A stretch of 64,000 nt of DNA. Origin: Siderastrea siderea. Its lineage: Eukaryota > Cnidaria > Anthozoa > Scleractinia > Rhizangiidae. Positions within the stretch are counted from its first letter, which is position 1. Every line of letters begins with the position of its first letter. Shown here in pieces: positions 1-23,981 of this stretch. The notes under the pieces are model-generated. The model searched no databases. It was not told the origin of the DNA and worked only from the letters and a program-made list of their open reading frames with translations. The stretch is from contig OZ034967.1 in assembly GCA_964030785.1 (NCBI GenBank), forward strand, positions 66,613,413-66,677,412, given 5' to 3'. The position numbers and the translations under genes were made by a program.

Positions 1-1974
1 AACGTTTTGAACCACGGTATTCGGTAAAAAAAATATTTGTTTCCGGATTCCGGTTTCTGATCATTTCTGAAGCAGTTTATAATATAATTTGAAACTTTAT
101 GCGTGATGAAGCGTTACGTGATGGTTATTGTCACAGTTTCAGTTAATGTAAGATGTTATAGTTTTAATATCCAATCAAAAAGTCATAGTACCCTAAGCCA
201 GAGGAGACAATTTCGTTTTCAAAGATGCCCATCATGAAACCTTTGCCTGTCGTTGAAAAATCCCAAGCCAACTGTGCTCTTCTACGGGGCTGGGCCTCTC
301 CCTCTGTAGCTGCTGTAAGGCAACTTACAGTATACTAAAAAACAACGATGGCAAAGCATGGCACTCTACTCGAATACATGTACCATCGACAGTGTATCGT
401 ATTAGACAGACCAGTCACCTTTGTTACACGACACGCGTGACACGACAGAAGACCATGAGGATGAGTATGACGCCAGCAGTGACGAACAGGTCGAAGTGAA
501 GGTGCTGATGGGGTGCTGATGAAAATGGATCAGTGCTCCAAGGGGAAATTGGTAGTTCCGCAGCATTTCTCCTTGGCGCACGGTCCCAGTTCGGAAAAGT
601 TGATGGCTTCAATAATCGATCGGTTATTGTACTGAGGCGACTCTCTCTGCAAGATCCCCTGTGATTTGCTGTTGTCCATTTGTACACGTAGACGATGTTA
701 GTGGTTTGATGGCAGGGCCATCATTGAAAACGACATTGCTTCCAAATACTTGGAGAAAATATGAAGCAAAGTTTCTTATTCTAGTGACATAAAAGAACAG
801 CTGAGATCAGTATTGTAATCGCCAACCTATAAATCAAAAGTTCAATAGATCCATCGGTTTTCTATACTGTGCAGCAAAACGATAAAAGGACTTGAAGGAC
901 TGTAAACTGCAAGGCAATCCATCAGCAGAGCTCTTAGAACACTGCTTGCTGATGAACACTTAAGTCACTGACATCGCTGAGTATGCTGGCCGCAAAAAAT
1001 CGCAGTCCACACAGAGTGATTGCAATTTTTTTACAGTTGAATAAGTGTAACGGTGGAGGTAAGTCTATAAGATGATTTTATTTTTGAACATGCAAGAGGA
1101 TGTTCCTGTGCTATTTTGCGTGGAATTTTGCTAATAAAACAAATATTTACCTTAATTTATTCAATGCCAACGCGAACAATGAAATAAAGGTTGAGGTGAT
1201 TCTGAACAATATGGCGAGATGCAGCTTATGGTAAACAATAAAATGGCATTTCGAAATGCGGTTTCGGTATTCTATCGATTTTCCATGCGGTATTGCGGTT
1301 TTTGCCGCTTTTTTTCGTGGTATTGCGGTTTTGGGTTCCCCCCAGTGTCCCCCTCCTTTGAATTCACGTCAAACAACTAAGTATTGCGTGACAATTTGTG
1401 CATTTTAGCAAACACTGGGATCAGTTTACGCAATGCATGGTGTGTTTTTAGAAATAAACAAATACGAACCCGGCATGCAAAAAACTGTAGTTTTGCCATT
1501 ACAAATGGGTGTTGCAAGGTTTTCGTGTTTGCTTCAGCAGGCGTTTGTGGCTGTTTTAGTGTTTACAATATCTGAACAATATGAATATTCCGACTCACTG
1601 AAAAACCAGACAAGACTGAAGGCTGTGAAGAGCGGGAGACTTATGTTATTTGTTTCGAAAAATATCCTCATCAAGAATTATTAAGGCTGGCTTCTAGTTG
1701 AACGCTTACGATCGCGGTATCCCTCGCGTTCGTTTTGAAACCAGCGGTTCCCTATTTGCGATCTCGCAATTCATGTTCGCACAAGATATTAAAAGCGGAT
1801 GGCGGTCAACTAAAGGCATAAAGAAACCAATCTCTATATCAAGAACTACTTTACTTTCGACTATATTTCAGGACATTGCCCCAAAATTAACAATAAAAAC
1901 ATTTGTATTAAATAATGGAGATAAACGGCAGAATGACCTCGCTTCTTCCAGTCTTTTGTCAGTGTAAGAATCAG

Positions 1975-2058
1975 TGTTTTGGGCATCCCTACCCGGGATA
2001 CCCATTTCACTAGGGATTTGGGTATGGGGATACCCAAAACACGGGGATACCCAAATCA
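1975..2058. repeat. Imperfect hairpin built of GGGATACCCA units
   Basis: The left arm begins GTGTTTTGGGCATCCC. It is matched in reverse by GGGGATACCCAAAACAC about 50 bases downstream, with further GGGATACCCA repeats between and after. It looks like a small foldback or minisatellite seed. No function can be read from it. Confidence 0.55.
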
Positions 2059-2066
2059 CTGTGACA

Positions 2067-2455
2067 GCGCAAACGAAAATTCACTCTTCCTATTGTCGCT
2101 CTTACGTTCTTGCGAGATTATATTCAAATCTGCAACTCGATCACGTTTATGGTGCCCTTGTCAAGAATGTGCCAGAACGTCCGAACTTTGTCTTTGTCAA
2201 AACGGTAAGCAGAAAAAAACATAGCAAAAAAAATTGTAATCTCTGTATCATAAACTTGAAGGTTTTGCATGTTTCCTCTGTGTTTAAAAACAAAACCGAA
2301 GGTTAGCGGGTCAGTTTTATCCCTCTGAGACAAAACATATGAAGCCCAATTTACTTCATCAAATGAAAACAAATGGGGGACGGGGGGCAGGCGGCCCAAA
2401 TGAAAACAAATGGGGGACAGGCGGCCCAAGCTCACTATTTGAGAGCACGAACGTG
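2067..2455. repeat. Direct repeat copy 1 (upstream of CniFL exon 1)
   Basis: The segment from GCGCAAACGAAAATTC to AGCACGAACGTG recurs in the same orientation at 4,068-4,407 inside intron 1. Copy 1 is longer because of a small insertion near its left end and a local duplication of the 'aaatgaaaacaaatggggga' segment. Together the copies flank the first exon at 2,628. This may be a dispersed element or a local duplication. Confidence 0.75.
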
Positions 2456-2627
2456 ACTCAGAACAGATTTGAACTTTGCCTTGTCGTGCATAACATGACG
2501 AGAAATTAAAATAGCTGGGAATTTGGCAATAATCCATACGCGTCACCTCTGTATAACATAACAGATTGAAGAAGTATTCAACAAACATCAGTATTTTACA
2601 TAAGTTCGGGTCGTTGAAATCACAGAA

Positions 2628-14436
<11,809 letters not shown>

Positions 14437-14736
14437 ACAGAAACCTAGTTTGCAACAGGTTTTAGTTCAGTAACTGAAGACCAAAATCTTCAATTTTCAC
14501 ACTTTTTTATATCGGGTCAAGAAATGACCCTGGCCATTAGTTTTTCGCATCGTTTGACAGAAGAATAGATAAGCAGAAGCCATAATATTCCATAATTATC
14601 TAAAAACTGGATTGAACTCACCACAACAAACAGGTTGTAGTTCATTACTCATTAGCAAATAACAACTCGTGGATTTTAAGCTTCAATAGCCTTCTTATGC
14701 GTGCAAAGTATGTAGACCCGCAGTACACCACTGAAG

Positions 14737-16922
14737 TGGTTGTTGCTAAAACTAAGACCCCCGAAAATTAAGACCCTAAGACTCTAAGACGCGAAAACTA
14801 AGACCCCTTATTTTCTTTGTTTTTGCCAGGAAAACTAAGAATCCCTCATTTTCTTTGTTTTTGCCAGGGTCTTGGTTTTCGCAAAAACCTAGACTAAGAC
14901 CCGAAAACTAAGACCCCCTCATTTTCTTTGTTTTTGCCAGGGTCTTAGTTTTCGCAAAAACCTAGACGAAGTCCCGAAAACTAAGAGCCCCTTATTTTCT
15001 TTGTTTTGCCAGGGTCTTAGTTTTCGCAAAAACCTAGACGAAGTCCCGAAAACTAAGAGCCCCTTATTTTCTTTGTTTTGCCAGGGTCTTAGTTTTCGCA
15101 AAACCCTAGATGAAGACCCGAAAACTAAGACCCCTTATTTTCTTTGTTTTGCCAGGGTCTTAGTTTTCGCAAAACCCTAGACTAAGACCCGAAAACTAAG
15201 ACCCCTTATTTTCTTTGTTTTGCCAGGGTCTTCTTTTTCGCAAAAACCTAGACTAAGACCCGAAAACTAAGACCCCTTATTTTCTTTGTTTTTGCCAGGG
15301 TCTTCTTTTTCGCAAAAACCTAGACTAAGACCCGAAAACTAAGACCCCTTATTTTCTTTGTTTTGCCAGGGTCTTAGTTTTCGCAAAACCCTAGACTAAG
15401 ACCCGAAAACTAAGACCCCTTATTTTCTTTGTTTTGCCAGGGTCTTCTTTTTCGCAAAAACCTAGACTAAGACCCGAAAACTAAGACCCCTTATTTTCTT
15501 TGTTTTGCCAGGGTCTTAGTTTTCGCAAAACCCTAGATGAAGACCCGAAAACTAAGACCCCCTCATTTTCTTTGTTTTTGCCAGGGTCTTCTTTTTCGCA
15601 AAAACCTAGACTAAGACCCGAAAACTAAGACCCCTTATTTTCTTTGTTTTGCCAGGGTCTTAGTTTTCGCAAAAACCTAGATGAAGACCCGAAAACTAAG
15701 ACCCCCTCATTTTCTTTGTTTTTGCCAGGGTCTTCTTTGTCGCAAAAACTTAGACTAAGACCCGAAAACTAAGACCCCTTATTTTCTTTGTTTTGCCAGG
15801 GTCTTAGTTTTCGCAAAAACCTAGATGAAGACCCGAAAACTAAGACCCCTTATTTTCTTTGTTTTGCCAGGGTCTTAGTTTTCGCAAAAACCTAGATGAA
15901 GACCCGAAAACTAAGACCCTTTATTTTCTTTGTTTTTGCCAGGGTCTTCTTTTTCGCAAAAACCTAGACTAAGACCCGAAAACTAAGACCCCCTTATTTT
16001 CCCTGTTTTGTTTGTTTTCTTTTTTACCGGAATCGTTTTACCGAAAAAGTTTTACGGCGGTGTTAAGTAATGTTGTTTTGATAAAATATCCTGTTCCTCT
16101 TTGAACTCTGTTTGAATAGTAATAAAGCGTGTGTTCAAACATCGGTTTTATCCCCTAATTTCCCGTCATTTGTTGAAAGTAGCCAAAGTGACATAAATCT
16201 CTGTATAGTTTGTGTGGTCCACCGTTGCTAAGTTTAGCACACTTAGTCCTAACATGTCCGGATTTGCGTAGGTGTCTGTATTTAATTTCCCTTCAGATTC
16301 GCAAAACCCAAAACGGCCATCATCTCTCGGTGTGCGTCAACAGCGAACGACGTATGCATTTGTATATGCGAGAAGCGTGCTGATCACGAAAAACTGGCTA
16401 ACGGAAGGTCGGCAAATATCCTTGATCATTCTTTACACGCAAAGTCAACGAGAATATGCGTGAGAGCCGGCGTGAGAGCTTTAGGAACCCAGATTATTGA
16501 GCCCTTTAGTCCTTGTGTTTTTATACAAATATTGTCAAAAATGCTTTTACAAAGAAAAGACAATAAGGGGGTCTTAGTTTTCGGGTCTAAGTTTTCGCAT
16601 AAAAAAGAAAAGAAAAGAAAAAATTGGTAGAAAAGAAACTAACCTGGCAAAAACAAAGAAAATGAGGGGGTCTTAGTTTTTGGGTCTTAGTCTACGTTTT
16701 TGCGAAAACTAAGACCCTGCCAAAAACAAAGAAGATAAGGGGGTCTCAGTTTACGTTTTTGCGAAAACTAAGACCCTGGCAAAAACGAAGAAATTGAGGG
16801 AGTCTTAGTTTTCCTGGCAAAAACAAAGAAAATAAGGAGGTCTTAGTTTTCGGGTCTTAGGGTCTTAGTTTTTGGGTCTTTGGGGTCTTAATTTTCGGGG
16901 GTCTTAGTTTTCGCAACAACCC
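14737..16922. mobile_element. 2.2-kb foldback element filled with a minisatellite
   Basis: The left terminus GGTTGTTGCTAAAACTAAGA is matched in reverse at the right end (to 16,922), and the flanks carry CACTGAAG at 14,729-14,736 and 16,923-16,930, an 8-bp target duplication. The left arm (to about 16,010) is a tandem array of roughly 77-bp units combining CTAAGACCC, TTATTTTCTTTGTTTTGCCA and GGGTCTTAG. Each unit is itself partly palindromic. A shorter array in opposite orientation occupies about 16,565-16,915. The spacer shows no gene. No transposase is present, so it is non-autonomous. Confidence 0.8.
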
Positions 16923-16930
16923 CACTGAAG

Positions 16931-19269
16931 TTGCATAACGAGAAACGATTGATCGGTTTACCCGCCGAGTTCACTCAGTCTTGTCAAGCATGGGCTCCCC
17001 TGTTTTCTAGTGACAACTTTCTTCTGATTTCAAAAGGGCCTAGTATAGAATGGGGGACGAGGGAAATTGCTATTTTTGAAGTCTCTTTGCGGATTTAACT
17101 CTGCGTACTCGCTCGAAAGGTCAGCGGAAGACATGTTGATGACCGTAACCTCGGCGTCGTTTGCTTAAGTGCACGTTACGAATTATTTTATTTTAACAAC
17201 AATCTATTGTGAATGTTTTTTCATCCATCTTTTAAATACAGTGTTTTGTTATGTATATATTCTTAAATTAACATGAATTAACATTGTTCTTATACTTTTA
17301 GTGTTAAGGGTTAAGTCACTGCCATCTTTAGCCATAAGTTACAATTGTTTAGTGTACAGTAACTTCTTCACTGGCATCAAAGGAGACTACAAAATAACAC
17401 AACAATAGCTTTATTTGCATGACTATAAGTTATTACAGTATTGCAAAAGCATACAACTCAACAAAAAGAACTTATAATGTAATAATTATATAAGGAGATA
17501 AGAATTAAGTCTGAATTGATAATAAATTATTGCGTTAATCGCAGCAATTGAATGTTTACAAAAAAATTATCAGAATTCATTAACGTTTTGTAGCTTCCAA
17601 TGTAGACAACCGTTTTATATGTGGTAGGTGATACTGTAGTTTCCTGTAAAAGCTGTCTCTAAAAATTGAGTATTTAGGACTGTAAAAAAGTAGTTAAACA
17701 AGAAACAAACCCTCAAAAACATACTGATTGACCAGGGATGGTCAAAACTGAATTGGCGACGATTGGGGTAGTCTACGAACACCTGACTTAAAAATTCAGA
17801 CCAAATTTGTGACATACTCCAATCAGGCATTAGCTACTTTACCACGGCAAGCAAGCCTTTTTAGTCTACGCTTTTAATTTTCGTCGTTTTTAAGTCCGCA
17901 AGTGTGTTGTTATTTTAGCCTTCTTTTACTTCTCTTTCCGTTTTCCTTTGGGAAAGGTGAATTAATGGTCAAGTTAGCTAAAGAACAGGCGCCTAGATGC
18001 CTCGCTTATCCCGTTCTTCAGAACTAAGTTGACTACATTAGCTGAAAATGGGAGAATAAATTTTGAACTCAGATCATATGGATTTTTTACCACCAAAGAA
18101 ATGGAAAAATCTGAAAAAGGATCATTTGCTATGAAAACGCAGGATGGAGACCTACAGAATCGTTATTGGAGCTCCATTTCGTTGTATGCTCCAGATTTTG
18201 CAATTCGCGACGCTGGGAATGCGCACCTTTTGATTTGTGCTTTAATTCAGAGAAAATCTACTAAAGAAAACTGCTTCATGTTCAGTAGAAACCCTTTTCT
18301 ATAATATGTCGTTTGCATGCTCAATGAAGTTTCTGCGGCAAAAGTAACATAAAAAGAAAATTTGTTTTTGTGCATGTCTGGAAATTAAAAACTTTATTGA
18401 ACTAGCTCATGTATTGCATATTGGCAATACCGATTTCGTTCGCTTTTGTGTGCGTGTGTTTGTTCTCTTCAAGTTTTCCGTGATTCCCCAAAACGGATCT
18501 CACGCCCGGGTGGGCTACTCGATGAAGTTTTGTACGGGTAGGCTCCGCCCGGAGGTTTAAATCCTTACCCTGTAATATACTAATTTTTACCAAAATGGTA
18601 CCCCTTTCATATACCTAGAACAAAACTGCACCCCTTTCTTATAGCTCAAGGATAAGCCAAAACAATAGAATTTCCTGTAATTGCCACGTTTTTCCCGGGT
18701 TTTCAGTCGTTCTGATTCAGTTGGGTGGTCAGTTCGCTTTAGCCACCATTTCTTCCACTTCGCAGCTGATTTTGCGACCCTTTTGTATACTAAAATGGCC
18801 ATTTTTCCTACCCTCTTACATGCTGCCACGTTACAAAGGGCACCCCTTTCGGGTGGAGCCTCTCTGTATAGCCCACTATAGGAAGTACACCCCCCCCCCC
18901 GATCTCACGCTAGTAAAAACATGCATTTTAGGAAAACAAATCTGGTGTAAGGTCGTGTAACATTCAACGTATTCCTCTGATGCTTATCTTGGCTTCTAAC
19001 TGTCACAGAATCTATAAACTTGTTACATCTTTACGTTCCATGCTAAACGTATTTTCAGGTTATTCATGATCTCAAGGAAATCGGAAAAGCTCTTTTTTCC
19101 GTAAAACTTTGCTAATTAATGGCTAAACACCTGCGCTCACACGAATTGATCCAGGGAAAGAGAAAGATATCAAGCGTGGTTTCCATCTCGAAGGCAGAGC
19201 AAGCCGAAATTATATTCCCGCGATTTCCCCACGAAATAAAGAGAAGAACTTGAAAAGATGAATAATGTA
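16931..19269. other. Intergenic, no gene supported
   Basis: AT-rich sequence with only short unconvincing frames. From about 18,480 to 18,900 there is a segment with 'gggtgggctactcgatgaag', 'taggctccgcccggagg' and 'aaaatggtacccctttcatat' motifs, which I take as a dispersed coral repeat. Its ends are not resolved. Confidence 0.45.
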
Positions 19270-19403
19270 GCCTTTTTTATCCTTTACCGTCCATGTCCTT
19301 TCTTCAAACACACTTGCTGCAAGATTTGTTTACCGTACTGGGACCGAATTATTCTTTACTTTGGCTTTGACGCAAATACACTTTCAGCAATAAGGTAGAG
19401 ACG

Positions 19404-19883
19404 TTAGCCCCATCTAGTTTGCCTTGAAGCGTGGGTTACCCAGTGTCCCTTGCAGAGTAGGCGGAGGAAAAATATATGGGAAGGAATCCCATGAGCCAAG
19501 GGTAGTAAACTACTTGTAGGTACCATTCCTTGCGCATTTGAAAGTGGCTGGTTACTTTGCACGGGAGACTGGTGAAGATCAACCAAGCTGTAGATTGAGG
19601 AACCGAGATTCGCTGAGATTGCGTTACCTTCCATCGTGACAGAAATGTCACGAATTCCTTGATATGCGTTGCGCCATATTTTGTAGGGGACTGCAAGCAG
19701 TAGGTAACAAGGCCAGCAGGCGCACCACGCGGGGTGACAGTCGAAAAAGTGATTGACAGCGGAATGGTTAGTAACAACGAAGTTCGCGCCAACAGCCGCC
19801 GTCATTTCAAGACATTCCAGCGAGTCATAGCGTCTGATGCCTTGAGTCTTCCACCAGCGGAGAATCATGGGATTAAAATTGAA
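19404..19883 (-). CDS. Putative internal or terminal exon of an unrecognised duplicated gene (copy A)
   Basis: The minus-strand frame follows an acceptor-like CTCAACAG at about 19,884 and encodes PMILRWWKTQGIRRYD, then a Cys/Trp-rich hydrophobic stretch (WCACWPCYLLLAVPYKIW) that could be a membrane segment. The same frame is almost unchanged in copy B (42,018-42,455), which supports coding. The C-terminal end differs between copies, so the true end may be a donor upstream. I do not recognise the family. Confidence 0.4.
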   Translation of the reverse strand, partial: FNFNPMILRWWKTQGIRRYDSLECLEMTAAVGANFVVTNHSAVNHFFDCHPAWCACWPCYLLLAVPYKIWRNAYQGIRDISVTMEGNAISANLGSSIYSLVDLHQSPVQSNQPLSNAQGMVPTSSLLPLAHGIPSHIFFLRLLCKGHWVTHASRQTRWG

Positions 19884-20546
19884 CTGTTGAGAAAGACCGT
19901 AACAGAATTAGGCGGGACCCTCACAAGCAAGTTGTTCTTGAGAAGTTTGCAATTGCGAAATTTGTACGACAGCATTCTCTTTGAGAAGCCTCCTTCTTCA
20001 AAAACTGATAAAACACTTTTTGACCAAGAAAACTTGTTAAGAAATAAAACTTACTCATGTGAACAATAGTAAGGTTCTTTGACAAATTTCATTTTCTCGT
20101 GTGTACGACAAAATTTGGCGATTTTTCCTAGATGTGTCTCTTTGTTAACAACTGGCATAGGCAAGGAAAACTTGGTCTGTTTAGAAATCACGAAGATAAA
20201 ACCCGTCAAGGAAGCTTGTAAATCCTTTAGAAAAGCAGTATAACTTTTTTAGGATAACAGAAACTCGTTCATCATTTTACACCCCATTCTGAGTAACGTT
20301 TACCAAATAATTTTCCTAGTGTTACAAAGCTGTAAAAACACTATTTAATAGTGGTGTTGTTGTTGTTCTAAAGTATGAGCCTGTCCATGATACTCTATGG
20401 CCATTCAAAAGAATTTTCATAAGCAAAGTCTTTCTGTGAAGCTGTTTGAATTTCAACTGAGAATTTGTGATATTTCGGTAAATTTGCACCATACCACTCT
20501 CAAAGCTAATCACCGTTCAGTTGATCAGATATGCTGCACCACTGAC

Positions 20547-20787
20547 CTCAATAGCAAAACTTGCTTTTTCATCCAACATGTCCTCTGCCTTGTTGAGTCC
20601 ATCTTCTAACACGCGTCTTATGCTTGGGTGAGATGTGTCAACACTGACCACAAACTCTGGTCTGATGTAGCGCTCCTCGTACAGTGACGTACCATGTTCA
20701 GTGCCACACCGGGCATACGGGTTCCGCCAGGGGGCATTATCTGACTGGATCCACCATTCGGGGTCACGCATACTCAGAAATTCACCC
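20547..20787 (-). CDS. Putative upstream exon of the same duplicated gene (copy A)
   Basis: The minus-strand exon lies between an acceptor (AACAACAG) and a donor (GAG then GTCAGT), 241 nt. It encodes EFLSMRDPEWWIQSD and VEDxLNKAEDMLDEKASF-like sequence. Joining it to the 19,883 exon keeps an open frame. Copy B has the identical length exon at 44,915-45,155. Function unknown. Confidence 0.45.
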
Positions 20788-21216
20788 CTGTTGTTTAGCC
20801 TGATAAAGAGAAATAGAGAGATGGCTTTTTCCTTTGATTTTAATTCATTTAATGTCAATTTTATTTAGCTTTTCCACACTTGGCAGGGTCACTAGAACGC
20901 CAAATACCGTAGGTCATGACTGTGTTCCCTCCCCGTCCCCCTAAAGGGTGAAATTCGATGAGGCCTAAAATCCACGCGAATGGCGAGCATACCACCCTTT
21001 ACTGTCGCCTCACTGCTGGAGAAAGCTTAAGTCTAATTCTTGAATCTCTATGAATAAACCTATCTCAAAACTCAATAAAGGAGAGACTGTCAACGATAAA
21101 GTTCGAAAAGATAAAATAAGAAGCGATAAGAATATTTCAAATCTGATCCCATGAGAAAAATATCTAATAAGATATAATCTGATATATAAAAAGGAAGTCT
21201 TCTAGCAACAATATAC

Positions 21217-21519
21217 TGTATCGGTGTGTACCAATATTCCACAAAATAGGCTATCGGTTTCAAACTTTATTCCATTTAGTAGTAGGTAGTCTGTAGTCTG
21301 AAGTGTAGTTCGAAATCTGTAAAGCAAGACATAACTGTCTATTTATAGTCTTCACATCACAAAAGGAAATACAAAGAATATTTACCCGATGGCCTTCAGT
21401 TGTTGTCTTATCACAGTTGTGTCTGTGTCAATTGATCAGTAATACAATAATTAGGAAATTATCGTTTGTCACGCGTTATGTGCGTGTAATTAAGTGAAAT
21501 TATAATCAATGACGATACA
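21217..21519 (-). repeat. BEL LTR (3' in element orientation)
   Basis: 303 bp, TG...CA ends, with a single visible difference from the other LTR near position 81 (gaag versus gtag). Confidence 0.92.
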
Positions 21520-21585
21520 CTCCCCCCGCCAAATGCGAGTTAAAACAGTATTTATATTTACAGTAACAGAGTGTTTCTCAAATAG

Positions 21586-22824
21586 TTAATCAGGAAGTTT
21601 CTCTTCATCATTGGGTAACAGAACGACCAATTTGTTAACTGGTCTCTCGATTGTGACGTAACCTCTTCCGTTATATTTCAATACCGGTTCTCCAGGTTTT
21701 GGGTTTTTATACTGTACTTGAACTTTGCGCACTTTGCCGTCTTGTCCTTCGAATGTCTTTGATACCTTTCCCAGTTTCCATTGGCTTCTGATAAGATTAG
21801 AATCCTGGATAAGAACGACGTCTCCTACTTTTAAGTTTCTATGTGCAGTATGCCATTTCTGTTGTATTAACAGGCTTGGAAAGTAATCTCTTGTCCATTT
21901 CTTCCAAAAGTTGTCTGTAATCATTTGAATGAATTCAAATCGGCGTCGTGGATCGGTTGAATGTGTAAACGGTCCATTAGGTATTCTGGATGTGGATCGT
22001 CCTAGGAGAAGATCGTTAGGGCACAAGTACTTATCATCTGGGGAAGTTGGATGTCGTCCAATCGGTCTCTCATTAAGTAAGTTTGCGGCCTCATAACACA
22101 CAGTTTGTAATTCAGAAAATGTTAGAATGCTTTCACTGATGGCTGCCGTTATGGCTCTTTTCGTTGATTTTATCAGCGCTTCCGAGTCATCCGAGACACC
22201 GTTTTGCCAAGGTGCGTCTGCTGAAGAGAACACCCATTGAAATCCTTCTACGCATCCATAATCCTGTAAACTTTTTTGGTCTAAATTTTTGACCATCTTC
22301 TTTAATTCCTCACTTGCGGCTACCAATTGGGAGCCATTGTCTGAGTAGATCTTGGATGGATAGCCTCTTATAGATACAAATCTTCGAAGTACCATTAAGA
22401 ATTTTTCGGTACTATAGTCCGGTGAAATATCTATGTGGACAGCTCTTGTACCGAGGCAGTTAAAAATGATTCCATATGCCTTTCCAGTTGTTCGTTTTTT
22501 AACTTCATCTTTTATCTTAAACGGTCCGAATAGATCTAGTGCTGTGTAGGTCCATGCCGGGGCTGGTTTTAATCTTTCAATCGGGAGTTTTCCCATGATT
22601 TGTTCGTTTAATTTCTTATCCAATTTCTTGCATATTACACAGTTTGTTCTGATGGATTTCACCAGTTTCAGTAATTTGATGATCCAAAATTTTGCTCGTA
22701 TTTTGCTTGCAGTTGATAGCACTCCTAGATGACCTCGATTATGTATGTGCTCGGCATATAGACGTGAAAATGTATGTCCATATGGTAGTAAGATGATCTC
22801 GCTTTTGTTATAACTCATTTCCAC
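21586..22824 (-). CDS. BEL pol fragment: integrase
   Basis: The frame contains an HHCC zinc-binding region (HIHNRGHLGV ... CVICKK), then an rve core with LDLFGPF, YSDNGSQ and a downstream Glu in SEALIKS, which read as the D-D-E catalytic residues. An SH3-like C-terminal segment (HRNLKVGDVVLIQD) follows. This order is typical of BEL/Pao integrase. It is in a different frame from the RNase H piece, so pol is interrupted near 22,830. Confidence 0.85.
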   Translation of the reverse strand: MEMSYNKSEIILLPYGHTFSRLYAEHIHNRGHLGVLSTASKIRAKFWIIKLLKLVKSIRTNCVICKKLDKKLNEQIMGKLPIERLKPAPAWTYTALDLFGPFKIKDEVKKRTTGKAYGIIFNCLGTRAVHIDISPDYSTEKFLMVLRRFVSIRGYPSKIYSDNGSQLVAASEELKKMVKNLDQKSLQDYGCVEGFQWVFSSADAPWQNGVSDDSEALIKSTKRAITAAISESILTFSELQTVCYEAANLLNERPIGRHPTSPDDKYLCPNDLLLGRSTSRIPNGPFTHSTDPRRRFEFIQMITDNFWKKWTRDYFPSLLIQQKWHTAHRNLKVGDVVLIQDSNLIRSQWKLGKVSKTFEGQDGKVRKVQVQYKNPKPGEPVLKYNGRGYVTIERPVNKLVVLLPNDEEKLPD

Positions 22825-22831
22825 CCATCCT

Positions 22832-23896
22832 CTAGCACGTCCCCCAACAACGTAAATTCCGTCGTCTCGTTTGCGAGGGCAAAGTCGCTTGTATTTTACC
22901 CGATTGGATATCCTTTTGCATCAAAGTTTGTGATTCTAGAATCCAGAAACGTTCGGCATTGTCGATGTCATCTGCTGTTAGCGTTCGTGTTGCATTTTTC
23001 AATGTTGGCTTTAGTTCTTTCTTATACATAGCCAAAATTCTTGCTGTAACTCGTAGCAATTTTTTGTAATTGGAATATTTTTCGATGTTTATTCTTGACG
23101 CAAGTGTATCTTCTGTGTTAGTTTTGATGGTTGGTGAAGATAATTCTAGTTTAATCGTATTGATGGGCATTTTTTGTTCCGAGTATGTTTTCGTTATTGG
23201 CCATTCAGATTCGTGAAGTTTAAGGAAGTCTGGTCCCTTTTGCCATTTACTGTTTATGTCGATATTGTTTGGTTTACTTCCCCTTGTTAACAAATCAGCC
23301 ACGTTAAATTCACTTGCGGTCCAGTACCAGTCTTTCGTGTTGGTTCCTTCTTGGATCTCTCCCACCCGCACTGCTGCGAAGGTATTGAATCCATAAGATT
23401 CCTTTTGGATCATGGAGTGAACGATTTGAGAGTCAGTGATGTGATAACATTTCTCGAAACGGTACCTGCATTGTTCGGTAATTGTGGTTTTTAATCTTTT
23501 ATTTAATACTGCTGCACAGAGCTCTATCCGGTCGACTGAAAGTTTTTTGGAAGGTGTGAGGCGGTTTTTGGACAAGATGAGATTGGTTTCGTGGTCTCCA
23601 TTAGAAAGTCTCCATCTAGCATAAGCACATGCGCCATATGCATCATTAGATCCGTCGCAGAATATTACGAGGATTGGATTTCCCGTTGCTTCTTTAGGTT
23701 TAGTGCATCGATTGACTTGAATTTTTTCCATCTCCCTTAGATCTTGGAAGAAGTTATCCCAGTTTTGGTGATCTTCTTCGGGTATAGGGTCATCCCAATC
23801 CAATTTTGGGTTGTGAATCCATAATCGTCTCATAAGAATCTTTGCCCTGCTTGTCAATAAGTGGAAGCTTGTACTTGAAAGTGTCCACATTTTCAC
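22832..23896 (-). pseudogene. BEL pol fragment: RNase H and linker, RT absent
   Basis: The frame shows the BEL-type RNase H motifs FCDGSNDAYGACAYA, DRIELCAAVLN and HITDSQIVHS, and later an EFNVADLLTRG motif. The polymerase domain that should precede it is missing, so this is a broken pol segment that cannot act alone. Confidence 0.8.
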
Positions 23897-23981
23897 TTTC
23901 TCCGCCTACTTTGATAATTGACAGCTTAGTTTTGATACCCTTAAGGTTTTCCGCTCTTGCTTTTGCGTTTGTGATAAAACA

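Larger units (their letters stand above)
1..2627. other. Upstream non-coding region, partly repeat-derived
   Basis: No convincing gene is visible here. At about 1,250-1,345 there are repeated 'tattgcggtttt' motifs, and a similar 'cggtattcggt' string occurs in the first 40 bases, so much of this stretch may be an old transposon. A hairpin (1,975-2,058) and a direct repeat (2,067-2,455) lie closest to the first exon of the CniFL-type gene. The short open frames here have no recognisable domains. Confidence 0.5.
19270..21216. repeat. Segmental duplication copy A (left part)
   Basis: The sequence from ATCCTTTACCGTCCATGTCC onward is repeated in the same orientation from about 41,865. Similarity stays high over non-coding and coding parts. 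Copy A continues beyond the BEL insertion at about 26,040-26,153. Copy B carries three insertions absent here, so A provides their empty sites. Confidence 0.85.

Noticed and set aside
14919..15101. Repetitive minus-strand frame with LRPWQNKENKGLLVF units
   Set aside because: It is produced by the ~77-bp minisatellite and lacks a start context or homology cue.
14750..16010. Regular repeat array that superficially looks like CRISPR
   Set aside because: Units are contiguous with no unique spacers, lie in a eukaryotic transposon and have no cas genes.
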